Source of the DNA: Sphagnum compactum | Lineage: Eukaryota > Bryophyta > Sphagnopsida > Sphagnales | Length of the DNA stretch: 64,000 nucleotides | Reading direction: 5' to 3' | NCBI GenBank assembly: GCA_965153455.1 | Contig: OZ234495.1 | Coordinates: 10,660,875-10,724,874 of the forward strand | Shown: one piece after another, positions 11,702-23,480 of the stretch | Layout of the letters: every line of letters begins with the position of its first letter | How positions within the stretch are numbered: position 1 is the first letter of the stretch | Made by a program: the position numbers and the translations under genes | Notes under the pieces: model-generated | Database searches by the model: none | What the model was told of the DNA's origin: nothing | What the model saw: the letters and a program-made list of their open reading frames with translations, nothing else

Positions 11702-14280
11702 AATGACCCCACCTTGGACCTAGTACTTAGGCAATTTGAAGCATATAATTTTTTTTTCATTTTTTCCATCCCTTTTGCTTGGAATTAAATTTAGGACAAT
11801 AGGAAGGGAAAATGCCCAATTTGTTTTTTTTCAATAGCTGGGTCTCATTCCCATGTATATTGCAATAGGGTATCCAAAACCTTTGTGATCATCATCATTC
11901 ATGGATGGATGGATGGATGGATGGATGAAAACTTGATGTAAATTTGTCAAGTTCAAATTCCACAAAACCCTTTTAAATATATATATATATATATTTCTTC
12001 ACTTTCATTTCTTTTTTTCTGGAAATTCAAACTCTTACTTGCAAAGTAGTTATTTAAAACCCCAAAAAGAAATCTTCAAAATGGTATTATGAATAGGTAG
12101 GGTGTTTCTTAAGGAGGGCTATTTATTAGTCCAGGCCAAAAATAGTGGCAGCCAATATTTTATGAGGAATAAAATTTCCATGCAACCAATGAGAAGTCGC
12201 GATTCATGAAGTGAAGGGTCCTCCCTTGTTTTTTTTTTTTTTTTTTTTTTTTTCTTTGGGCCTGGTGGGGGGCTGAAATAAGAAATTGTGCATTTGGCTA
12301 TTGGGCAAGGCGTTTTTCCTTGAATGAATGGCTTGCAACGTGGCCAAGGGTAAGGGAAAAAGGCCCAGTGATAATATCAACACTTTTAGGCAGCAAAAGG
12401 TCGGGTTATGTGGCAAAATGTAGGAGCCTCCAACCAATCAGGATTTTTTTTTTAACTTACTTGACTCTCGTAAAGCCCACGGCCAAGGGATTTACCAACC
12501 CGAAAATATTGGGTGGATTTTTATTTTTATTTTTGCCCCCGCATGATAACTAGTGTCAGATATGAAAGGAAAAAAAATTAAAAATAAAACATGAAATTGA
12601 GTATTTTTTTATTAAATGAAACACCCCTGAGGAGTGGGCAATTATTATTATTATTTTAAATGCCCACCCTTTAGTGAGGAAAAAATTAATACATAGTAAG
12701 GCACCCTCCTCGAACTACACTACAAAAAAAAACACGGCCCATGCTTTACAAATAATCCATCATCATTTTTAACAAATAAATAAAAGTAAGGGTTTAGGGC
12801 TTTATGGCTCTGCTTTAACCTTAGCAGCTTTGACAACTAAATTACATTGTTTTAAAAAATGTTGAAATTTTCAGAAACTTATTATTTTCTTTCGTATAAC
12901 AACAAACATGTGAAAGAAAATATTTGAATCGTCAAAGAATATTTTATTTGTATAAATTTCTTTTCAAAATTGATCAATTGTTTCACAAGCTGCTAAAAAA
13001 ATTTATGGTATAGATTTACATATATCCTTCCTTTTGGCTAAACTTAAACCATACTAAAATAGAGAACCCTTGTCAACATATTGAGAAAAGAAAGAAAAAA
13101 AAGTTTTTGCTTGTTGAAGCAAGCAACCCAAAAACCTTTAAAAATAAAATTTAAAAAAAAATGCATTCATCAAATGTGGATCGTAATAGAATCCTTTTCT
13201 TTGCCTGAGTTGATGATATTGCCATAACCACCTCACGAGATAAAACAACACTCAAATCTTAAATCTATTCAAATGAAATTGACAATAACAACATCAATCA
13301 AAATACAAATGTCATCAAATAGATCAAGATACAAATGTCATCAAATAGATTACACGATGTCAACTCATCAACAACAAACACATGCTCTGTTGGGCACACT
13401 GCCCTCGCAGGGACACACAGGGACTATTGCATTGGATCCAACTTTTGAAAGTTTTACCTTATTAGAATCAGTTTCATATTAAGTGAACTGGGGTTTTTTT
13501 TGGGTGAAAGTGTGTTAGATTGGAACGGATTCTTTTAGTGTTCAAAGTGTGAACACATAAGTAGTGCTAGGTGCGTGGAAAGGCGTGCCATACACAGAGA
13601 GGCTTTGATGAGGCTGTGATTTGAGGAAGATTGAGGATGAAACGCACTTGTTTGTTTCTTGTTTGTCCAAATACAGAGAAAGTTAGGAAACGTTTTTATT
13701 CGACCCTACCCCTCACTCACACTAGCACTCTTGCTGAACTCATGCAGACTACGAACACAGTCGCCCTGGCCAAGTTTGTGGCATGCTGCCAGTACCAAAG
13801 GACAATCTGTCCTCCGTGATCTACCTTTCGTCTAATGGTCCCAAACGGACGTAAAATTGTAAACAGTAAACAGAGTAGAGTAGATGTACAACATATTATT
13901 ATCTATTGGCAAGGCCAGTGTGTTTGTGATGTGCCTTGTTTTAAAAAGCATGTGTGAATTCTGTGTACAAAGAACTCGATAGAAAGAGATGCTCTTCTCA
14001 AGTGACCTACCCACAATATAGGTGTGTAGGTCAGAAACGAAGACTAGCGAAAAGAGGTTGGTAGGTAGCAACTAGTAACCGACCTGAGTATGTACATACG
14101 CCACCCGTATTATACCACACCGTATTTCTCTCTCACCGAACACGTTCACGCCCAGCGAGTGTCGGTCCGTCATCGAAGGACAGAAAAACACGAGAGACTG
14201 TGAGGAGGAGGAGGAGGAGGAGGAGAAACACGAGCCCTTTGTGTGGAGCCCATCGCTATAAGATAGAAGAGAGAGTCTCA
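10850..14280. other. Intergenic stretch rich in simple repeats
   Basis: No gene is supported. Visible content: a (CT)n run near 10917-10941, a (GA)n run near 11671-11699, a GGAT repeat near 11902-11927, a (TA)n run near 11977-11993, a poly-T of about 24 near 12230-12253, and an AGG repeat near 14202-14224 about 350 bases upstream of the MraY start. Long T and A runs dominate 11090-11580. Small open frames near 13270-13820 have no recognisable family. Confidence 0.6.
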
Positions 14281-14568
14281 TGTATTTTATTCACTCATCC
14301 TCTTTGAGTGGCAAACATCATCCTTTTTGTGGAAGTTTTGTTTTGTTTTTTTCTTTTTTTTTTTTTGGCTTCTTGCTTGCAGATCTACTGTTTTTTTCCC
14401 GATGTTAATTACAAACATCTGCAGGTAGAAAAAACAGCAGATACGAGACAAGTTCGAAATTGTGCGACTGCAAATTGTGCACCAGTTAGGGCCCCCCATG
14501 TTAATAATAATAAGCCAAGAAGCATTGGCGTCGTGGTCCCTGTTGTTGTGGAGGACAAGCATAATACC

Positions 14569-17500
14569 ATGGCAACAATACTCTCTGTTGTTTCTGCCGG
14601 CAACTATTATCGTATTCTGAGATTGTCGATGATATGCAAGGATTTGAGAAAGGTTAGGCTTCTCTACTTTTTGGTTGGCGTTTGCACCTCGTCTACTTCA
14701 TGAATTCCAACTTCCAATGAACTTCTTCTTCTTCTTCTTGGAGTTTGTTTTTGTAATGAAAATCCAGTTTCGAGTTTTAGTAGCCTGATATGTGTGTTTT
14801 GTAGTTTACAGGGAAGGATTTCGTCATGTTGCTCCATTCCGTTGCAGAAACATCGATTAACTGGAAGAATCTCTCAACGACGATTACAACTGTTGCCACA
14901 TTTATTTTGCATGGACGAGGTACTAGACGCATTACGCAATTGTATATTCAAGCATATTGCAATGATTTCTGCACAATAGAGTTTTTTTCTTGTTCTGCTT
15001 GTCAATGTTACAGTAGCAACTAGGGTTTTTGACACAAGAGTTTTGCATCAATGCAGGAATCCTGTCTTCATCATAGCCATGTTTCTTTGTCTTTGATGAT
15101 ATCCTGACTTTTGGGAGATGGTTGTTGCTGCATACCCTCTAAACCCTGAATTTTTAGAACTCTAGATCAGCATCATGATTTGTTGTCTTCTTCTTGCTAT
15201 CACATGTTTATTCTTCATCATGGCATGCTGACTTTGCATCAGGCTGGAGCCGATTCCTCTCTTGTCAATCAATTTTCAGATGGAGGGGCATCATCTGGTG
15301 GCTCACCATGTGGACATAGCTCTAGAGAGCCCGAAGAGGAGTTTAAGTCACAAACTGTGGGAGGAGATGTGAAAGAACAGGGGAAGAAGCTGGTTGCAGA
15401 GAATGCCTCCACGATGAACTTGATATCTCCACTTTATCATTCCTCAATCTTCCAATGGCATCACTTCCCCAGAAGGTAGGACATGACGCCATTGAAGGAT
15501 TTGACTGCAGTTGCTCTTGTGTTTTAGGTTTTATGCCAATTCCATGAAGATGTGTGCATGTCCTGATGTTGTGCACCCCTTGGTTTCATCCCATTTGATC
15601 TTTTTCCAGCTCATGTTTGTGTATGAATGCACAAGATTTTGAGCCTCATATTGATGCCAGTGCTTTCAATCCAGGTTTGGTGAAGGAATATTGGTGACTG
15701 GTGTACTATGCACGGTTTTGATTAGCACTGTGCTGATAGTGGACTCACACATATGGAGGGTTATACGGAAGCCACTTGCTCCATTCTTTTTAACAAGGCC
15801 CTTCTGTATGTCGGCAGTGATCTCTTCTTGCTTGGGTTGCTTCTTTGTGCCCTTGTTAGACTGGGTGAAAGCACATCAAGTATTTAGAACAGAAGGCCCT
15901 AAGGACCATTTCACCAAAGCTGGTACAGCCACAATGGGTGGCTTGTTTTTCATTCCAGTTGGTATAGGGGTTGCCAGGTTTGCTACAGGAAAGTCAGTTG
16001 AGCTCTGGGGTGTGTGTGCAACAACATTGGCATTTGCAACAATCGGGCTGCTTGATGATGGCCTGACAATCTGGCGCAAGCACAACTATGGAATGCCTGG
16101 ATGGTTCAAGTTTTTGTTGCAGGTATGTCATCTATGGATTTATCTCTTGAACGCTGGGGAGTGGAACCTATTGATGGACACAAGCCCAAGAAATAGAGCT
16201 GCTTTGAAAACTTCCCTTGTTTCCTACAGTTCAATGTAAGTACTTTGGTACAGTAGGTTCACTTTTTGCACCTCAGTGAATTTGCCCATGAAATTGAAGA
16301 GAGATATGAACTGTTTGGGATGGTGGATGGAACTGCAGGTGGCTGTGGGTTCTGCCTTTGTGTTTTGGCTCAATGGTGCTAGCTTATCATCCCCTTACAA
16401 AATGTGTGGTTGAATCTTAACCACCTGGGTACTACAACCCCTTAAGCTTTTTGGTCCTACACTTGATACTTTTGTGGTTGGGAATAATACTAGGTGTTGT
16501 ATCTCTCATTCTGGATTTGTCTCATCAAGTATCAGTGCTTCTCCCTTGCCTTTCCCCTTGTTCAGAATGGCATGCCAAACTGTGTCTTGCTTCCAGAGGA
16601 ACTTGAACTTGGTAAACTGTCTCAAATTTCTGTAGTTTTGTAAGCCAGGTTGAACATAGGTTCCCTCTGTGCATAATATGGTTTAGGTCCGTAAGAAGAT
16701 AAGTACCTTTGGGCTGAAGCTGTGAAGCTATTGTCTTTACCCTGCTACAGACCATGCAGGTTGTTGATGATTCCAGCTTTGGCAGATACATGGGGCAAAG
16801 AAATTCTGACCTATGTGACTTATGATTTGACCTTTGTGACTGCAGGAAATGCTTGGTGCCCTTGCTGCCTCCATTTGGGCTATGGTACCTTGGAAATTGG
16901 TATTTGCCTTTGACAGCTTTCTGCTTTGCTGCTATGAGCAATGGAGTTAATTTGACAGATGGGCTAGATGGACTAGCTGCAGGCACTTCAGCTGCTACAT
17001 ACATTAGTATGGCTGTGGCTGTACTTCCTATTTACCCTGGTAAGCAGCCATCAGCTCCTTAATTGACACAAGTTTCACAAACTACTCTTATCATTCATGA
17101 TCAATGTGTGTGCACTGTGTATACCAGCAGCAGAGACATATGGAAGCTTGATGAGACTGAAGAGCCATATCAGTGTTTCCTTCATTGTGAAGTGGTTTTT
17201 CAATTTCCAATTAAATACAGAGATGTTTGTAAGAAAAAAAATAACAAGGCACCATTTACCTGGATTGTGCCTTCAGATCTTGGAATTTTTGGAGCATCAA
17301 TGGCAGGTGCATGCATAGGATTTTTGGTTCATAACAGATACAAAGCAAAAGTGTTCATGGGAGACACAGGATCCCTCGCACTCGGAGGAGGCTTGGCAGC
17401 AATGGCTGCATGCTCTGGCATGTTCTTCCCTTTATTCATTGCATCAGGGATCTTTGTAATAGAAACAGTTTCTGTGATTGCACAGGTCAGTATCTCCTAA

Positions 17501-18247
17501 TCTTTCTCTAAGGATTTTGTCTCTTGCTTTTCTGATCCAACTCCATGTACTAGGAACTGTTTTATCTTCTTAGGGATTAGGACAGAGGGCTTGCTAAGTC
17601 ACCATATCAAAACCACATGAGCTGAACTTCACTAAAGGCCTTCAGTGAACACCAATACAAGAAACTCCCTGCAGATCCATCATCAAATTTCAAAATTCCT
17701 GTAGTGCCATTTTGATGTTTCAATGACAGGCTTAATTAGTCAGCGCAGTTGCAGCAAAGGGGTTGAGAGTTGAAATCATGAGCTGTAAATTATTGTTGTC
17801 TGCTAATTAGAATTATAGCTCTGGTAAGGTTTGTTGTCTTTGACTATTTGCTTACTCAGTGCAGAGGCATGCATGTTCAAGGGATAAGGCTCAAGTAAGG
17901 CAGGAATGGGGGTTGAATGTTTGGTGAAGAATCAATTTAGAATAGTAGTACCCCTGAAAACTGGAGAATGGTAGATTTGGAGCTCACTTTGTAGTTGATG
18001 TGTCTATGGTAGCAGCAGGTGTTCCATTTCATCTGATGTAACATATTTTGTCTTATCATAACAGGTGTCATACTTTAAATTAACAAAAAGATTGGAAGGT
18101 AAAGGTCGTCGACTGTTGCGCATGTCACCTTTTCACCATCATTTGGAGCTCTTAGGGTGGCCAGAGCCTGCTATTGCTGCAGCTGCCTATATTGTTGCCT
18201 ATATCTTGGCCATTTTAGCTGCATACATAGGCCTCATCTCTGCATGA
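14569..18247 (+). CDS. MRAY: Plastid phospho-N-acetylmuramoyl-pentapeptide-transferase MraY, 8 exons
   Basis: MraY moves phospho-MurNAc-pentapeptide to the lipid carrier, making lipid I, the first membrane step of peptidoglycan synthesis. Exons are 14569-14652, 14812-14919, 15243-15475, 15675-16122, 16339-16403, 16846-17039, 17277-17485 and 18065-18247; frames join to 507 residues. The first 60 or so residues are Ser/Arg/Leu-rich with few acids ([19 protein letters not shown]), a likely chloroplast transit peptide, followed by a soluble extension. The polytopic core begins in exon 4. Family motifs are [23 protein letters not shown] (catalytic Asp pair), [34 protein letters not shown] (third catalytic Asp) and the histidine cluster [13 protein letters not shown]. 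It ends in a membrane helix. The start is the first ATG giving a transit-like peptide; the frame is open upstream, so the N-terminus is less certain. Confidence 0.93.
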
Positions 18248-19803
18248 AGAAATGGTGGAAATTTTTCTCTATAGAGTAAGGTCTTGCTATCAAATGAATC
18301 AGTGGTCTTGTGGGAGGACATTTAAGCTTGGGCTTCTTTGGTTTTCATAAAGCCAGATGGTTATGGACTCTATGGACTACTGTAATGGAACTCCATGTCT
18401 TGTGTTGGTGATGGAGCTCATGCTTTTCCTGACATCCTATGATCTGTTCACTCAGTGAGCCCTGATTATGAACCATGTGATTGCCACAAGGAAGCTGAGT
18501 ACAAGGAGATACTTGTGAGACCTGCCCACTAAGTGAAAGACATAGACGGTTGTGTGTATTCCTATGCTTGCACCCCTGATCTGAACCTCTCAAATTCTGT
18601 ATCAGCAGGGTGCCCAAGAATATAGATGAGAGGAAAATGGATTAAGCTTCTTAAGCTGTCAATCTTGTTACCTCCTTTGTCAGAACTTGTTGCTGAATTT
18701 CTGTATGATCTACTGGGAGCTGGATTTATAGATCTGTACTTAGATCTTGTGTATGCAAGCAAGATGGAAATATTGTGATTTACTACTCTAACATTGTGTT
18801 CTGAGGGAATGACAAATCATCACTACTGTGTGTTGTAAGTTCAACTAACTTGAGTGCTAGTATACTGCACCTTGCTATTGCACTGGAGTTAATGCTAGTA
18901 AACTGGATTAGCTTATGTATGCTACAAAACGCTATGACCTAGTACCAAGACCTTTTGAATTTTCCTTCACCTTCTTGTTGAGTTGGTTGCAGGCCCCAAT
19001 ATTGTGTAGGTGTGTCCTGGTGTGATTTACATACAATGTCCCCATATATTCCTCCTGCTGTCGACAACAGGTGGTAGAAGGTATGCATCTTCGTCATCAT
19101 GTGTTGCAAAACCTCTGAAAGTAATGGCTGCTCCATTTGGGCACTCTCATCTGATTTCTTATGAGTGCTTGGGAGATAGCTCACCTTCTGTTTTATGCCT
19201 TTTCACACTAACACCAATGGTCATTCCATTTTTCTGATATTGCAGCCCTGGAAATGGTTCTCAACTGCTTTGCTGTTTGTCAAGCATCATTGCCATGATT
19301 TTGAAAGAGCTCCCCCTTGTTCATAGCTTTAGCCACAGAGAGACTTTCATTCATCTTTTCACACAGAATACTGACCTCAAACCTCTGGATTGAGCAAAAC
19401 TTATTCCTGATGATTTGCATCCAGGAAGGTGCAACTCTACAGAAATCCTTTTGCTGTCAACGCAATCAAGTTTCAGGGAGGAAGCTCAAATCACTGAATC
19501 TCTGCAAGAGGTGCTGGAATGCTATTTGGCAAAATTGATGGAGAAGGCAACAAATGCTATTCAAATGTTTGATTCAAAGAGTTATGACTGTTGGGTATGA
19601 ACTTTTGCAACCTTTTCAGTGAGAACCAAATACAGCCTTTCACCTTCTTCCTCTCTTTTTCTTGTCTTGTCCTTGTTGAGCAAATGAAAAAAATCTATCA
19701 AGAGCTTAAACACAAGGGTTGTACACAATCATGAGATTACAGAGACCAAAATAAGTCCATGAAGAACAACAGAAATAGTGCATCGGATGAAGCAATCTAA
19801 AAC
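18248..19803. other. MraY 3' region and unassigned DNA
   Basis: The first few hundred bases are probably the MraY 3' untranslated region. At 19432-19596 there is an exon-like segment: an AG acceptor, an open frame reading EEAQITESLQEVLECYLAKL with helical character, and a GT donor after SKSYDCW. I could not join it to a family or to the SHIPPO-type gene downstream, so I leave it unassigned. Confidence 0.35.
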
Positions 19804-20469
19804 ATGGGAGATTATTGTCATGAAGACATACCAGGGCCAGGAGTTTATAGTCCATTTGACAAACACACTGCTCCTACAGCACCAGCTTACTCATTGCCTG
19901 CACGACTGAACAACATGCAGCAGCAAACCAACTTAAATCCAGGACCGGGAACGTACACTTTAAGCGAAGGCTTGAACAAAGGGCCTGCATACTCATTTGC
20001 AGCAAGGGTAAGTCCAGTTGGGAAAGACTCTACTCCTGGTCCAGGGACTTACCAAAACAGTGTGGATTTCACCAAAGTGTCGCCTCCTAGTTACAGCCTT
20101 GCAGACAGATTAAACAAACAGCAAGATCAGAAAACCCCTGGTCCTGGAACATATAGTCCACATGGGAATTCAAATGGTCCAAAGTACACTCTGGGACGAC
20201 GAATAGGCATTTCAACAAACAACAAAACTCCTGGACCAGGGACATATGATCCACATGGATCATCTGGTGCTCCAGCGTTCTCCATGGCACAATCTTTAAA
20301 GAAGCAAGGAATGGAAGACTCACCTGGACCTGGAGCATACAATTTAGGATCAACGCCTTCGGGGCCTCGTTACACTATGGGTGCCAGGCTCTATCGACGG
20401 TGCCAGCGTCAAAAACCCACCCCAGGACAAAAAGGTAAAAAACCCGCAGCTTCATCATCTTCATTTTAG
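19804..20469 (+). CDS. SHIPPO/ODF3-type PGP-repeat ciliary protein, intronless
   Basis: This 221-residue protein has six PGPGxY repeats: PGPGVY near residue 10, PGPGTY near 46, 76, 113 and 141, and PGPGAY near 172. Each is followed about 15-20 residues later by an aromatic segment such as PAYSLPARLN, PAYSFAARV, PPSYSLADRLN or PRYTMGARLY. This alternation defines the SHIPPO/STPG/ODF3 family, associated with microtubules of cilia and flagella. The tail is basic and ends in serines, with a degenerate seventh PTPG. The start is the ATG immediately before GDYCHEDIPGPG. The gene is uninterrupted, unlike all clear neighbours except possibly the DNA just upstream. In a plant it implies flagellated sperm. 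The precise orthologue is not determined. Confidence 0.85.
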   Translation: MGDYCHEDIPGPGVYSPFDKHTAPTAPAYSLPARLNNMQQQTNLNPGPGTYTLSEGLNKGPAYSFAARVSPVGKDSTPGPGTYQNSVDFTKVSPPSYSLADRLNKQQDQKTPGPGTYSPHGNSNGPKYTLGRRIGISTNNKTPGPGTYDPHGSSGAPAFSMAQSLKKQGMEDSPGPGAYNLGSTPSGPRYTMGARLYRRCQRQKPTPGQKGKKPAASSSSF

Positions 20470-23400
20470 ACCAAAGATAAAGTTGTACAACGTTGGTCAT
20501 CATGACACCGAATGCACAAACTTGATGGTTTTGAACTGTGCAAAGGATTTAAGGCTTTTCAAGTTTGGAACGGATTCATATGACACACAAGATAATGCAT
20601 TCTTGACAAAGTGACAAAAATGATGGCATAGTAGACAAACAATTTTTTTTTATCGTTCATGCAATGAAAATTCCATCAACACCCAATCTCGCTAGAAGGT
20701 GAAATTTAGGACTACATTGGTATTACAATACTCGATTGTAAATTTCCATGTTTCCATTGCAAAGTTCTAATCCAATTTATATCACTTCTTGGATTCTTGA
20801 TGGCACCATCCATTTGTGAAAAACTCATCTTGGTGGCTCTTGATCTTGGCTATATATATATATAGTTTCCATATGCTCTCCAAAACACCGATAATAACAA
20901 TTGGTCATTTCAAATCATTAAAAAGCAGCATCACATTGTTGATTGTTGGCCTCATGCCCATTTGAAACACGAGATATGAATGACAAGCTATTGTATTTGG
21001 TCTCTCCCTTATTGCTTCCCAAAGTTAATGCCAAAATTGAAAATACGACATCGTTCTTTGGTTGAGAACATAAAAATGCACCGCATCAAAAGCAAGGTCA
21101 CATTTGATAACTTCCATATTGAAGTCCTCCAAGAAAGGGTAAAAAATTATAGGGAGGTAGTGGAAGGGGAAATCTAGTATGATGAGGTTTGTCAAGTTGG
21201 GTTGTAATTCAAAATGTACATCATCATCATCATCATGAAGTCTCTATGTTCAAAATCCATGGTCCTTTTGTGTTGAATACCTTCTATTGAATGGCACCAC
21301 CACTCATGAAATCCATGATTTAGAGTCAAAAGTTGTTTGTGGTGCATATAATTTTGATATCAAGATGAGAAAACTTATAAAAAGGAAAATTTGACAAGAT
21401 GAACAAAATCATCATCCATAGGAGGTTGTGTGAAGACCTATTATAAAATCTAGGCTCCTCCATGCAACTATGTACTACCAATGATGATGAAATGATGAAA
21501 AAAAAATGGAAATTAAGTTCCATCTTAATGAAACTATTGAATGACATTACATGCAACTTGAATTTAATTTTAATTTAATTTATTTCAATCCAAATTTAAT
21601 TCAATTTGAATTCAAATTCCTAAATTGAATTTGAAAACATTGAATGGAATTCAAATTCCATGGGAATTGAGCTCAAATTCACTAGAATTTTGATTCCACT
21701 AAATTCAATTCAAATTCATTTGGAATTCAAAATTCAATTAAAGATAAACGAGATGCAAATTGGTGCAAGAAGGTATTAAATTCGCTTGTCATTTTCATCA
21801 TTTGTGATTACGGTGTTGAAAAAAAAAAAACAATTCTGAAAGATATAAATATCAAAAAAACACCTTTCCAAAAAAATACTTTGTACTTTCCCTACTAGAT
21901 TTCTTTTATGGCCACATTATTGAATATTTGCCACCCAAAAAGAAAAAGAAAAGAAAAAAAAGGTTGATTGTAAGTGCTTACATTTAACTAATTATTTCAT
22001 CACTTTAATTGACCACTTGATGAGTTCACCATTTCTTCAAATTTTTGTTCCTTTCTCCAAATTAAAGAAAAAGTTTAGATATGCCATAGGAATTTGGAGT
22101 TAATTCAAATCAAGGAACCTTTCATGCAAGGAAAGTAAGTACGTAGTCAATATTTTCATGAGAAAAATTTATTTGGGACTCATTTCTATTTAAAGTTTGC
22201 TCACATGTTGGAGCTATTTTTTTAAAATGTAGAAATGTGGGTTTGAAATCATAACATGGGAGAATTTAACATTGTTTCAAATGATCTCCTTTTCCTAAGT
22301 CATTTGCATATTATATTATATTATGTACAATAACATTCCAAGAAATCTTTTAACATTAAACACAATGTCGTCTATCTAGAAATATTATTAGTGTACAACA
22401 TTAATTTCCATGAGGTTGAACTTGCATCCAATTTCATTTATTGTATTTTTATTGAGCACAACATTCAATTCAATTTGTATCTTGTTTATGATTTTTTAAA
22501 AATTGAAAATAAATTTCAATCAATAAAAGGATTCAAAATATTTTTCCATACTCAAGATCATGATAGAGAAATTAGAATTTCTTATGAGAGGGTGATTAGT
22601 TTTGAGGTATTTTGAAGGTTTTCTCCCCAATTCTTCTTTGGAGGCCTTCAAAATTTGGTATCTATGAATAAACATCTTACAAAATGTATTGGTTATAATG
22701 AATTAAACTCGTTACCACGAGCTAAAAGTTGGTCATGAATATTAGTTTATATTATTGACATAAAGTTATCAAGTTCATATTTTAATTGTTAATTGACAAG
22801 CCTGACAATTATTTTCAATTTGCATAAGCCAATCATTAACAATTGTTTAAGCAAAGAGCTTCCAAAGTATTCATACCAATCTATCACATCTCCTAATTTA
22901 AGCCTATATATATATATCTTAAAGCAAATTAAAACATTTAACACAATTACACTAACAAAAACCCACCACAATCTAATTAAAATTTTTAAACCCTAATTTT
23001 TCATCATAATAAGTTTATGCCGAAGATGAAAGTTTGGAGAATGATCAATCAAGTGTTGGTTAAACTAATTGATCTCCATGTTAATAAAAAAAAAAAATTA
23101 GACCCAAAAAACAATGAACATGTGTCTTTTCATGTTCATGAAATCCATATTAATTCAAGTTTAAATTTAACATTGACAATAAATAATGATGAATTATTGA
23201 AAACCATATGAAAACATAAGAAATTTTTTTAAAAAAAATTTGATCATATTGGTAGTGCACATCAAAATGCGCAGCCCAAATTGGTAATAACATGTGATAG
23301 ATATATATATAACCAATTGGAAATGCAACATCTATTTGATTTGTAATTCTTTGTTTGTTTAATTGAATAGCACATCAAGAAAACCCATTGCACATACATC

Positions 23401-23480
23401 ATGAATATTATTAACCCAACAAACTTTTTGGGTTTCTTCTTTTATAACATTCAAAGTTTCCATTGAAAGAGCTTCTCATG
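20470..23480. other. AT-rich spacer with AATT-type simple sequence
   Basis: No gene recognised. A (TA)n run lies near 20852-20864. From about 21555 to 21745 the DNA is built largely from AATTC, AATTT and CAAATT words, giving many local palindromes. The rest is A/T-rich with short, non-coding-looking open frames, for example near 22390-22615 and 23017-23211. Confidence 0.55.

Noticed and set aside
16525-17004. 159-codon minus-strand open frame within MraY
   Set aside because: It overlaps MraY exon 6 on the opposite strand and reads as a shadow frame.
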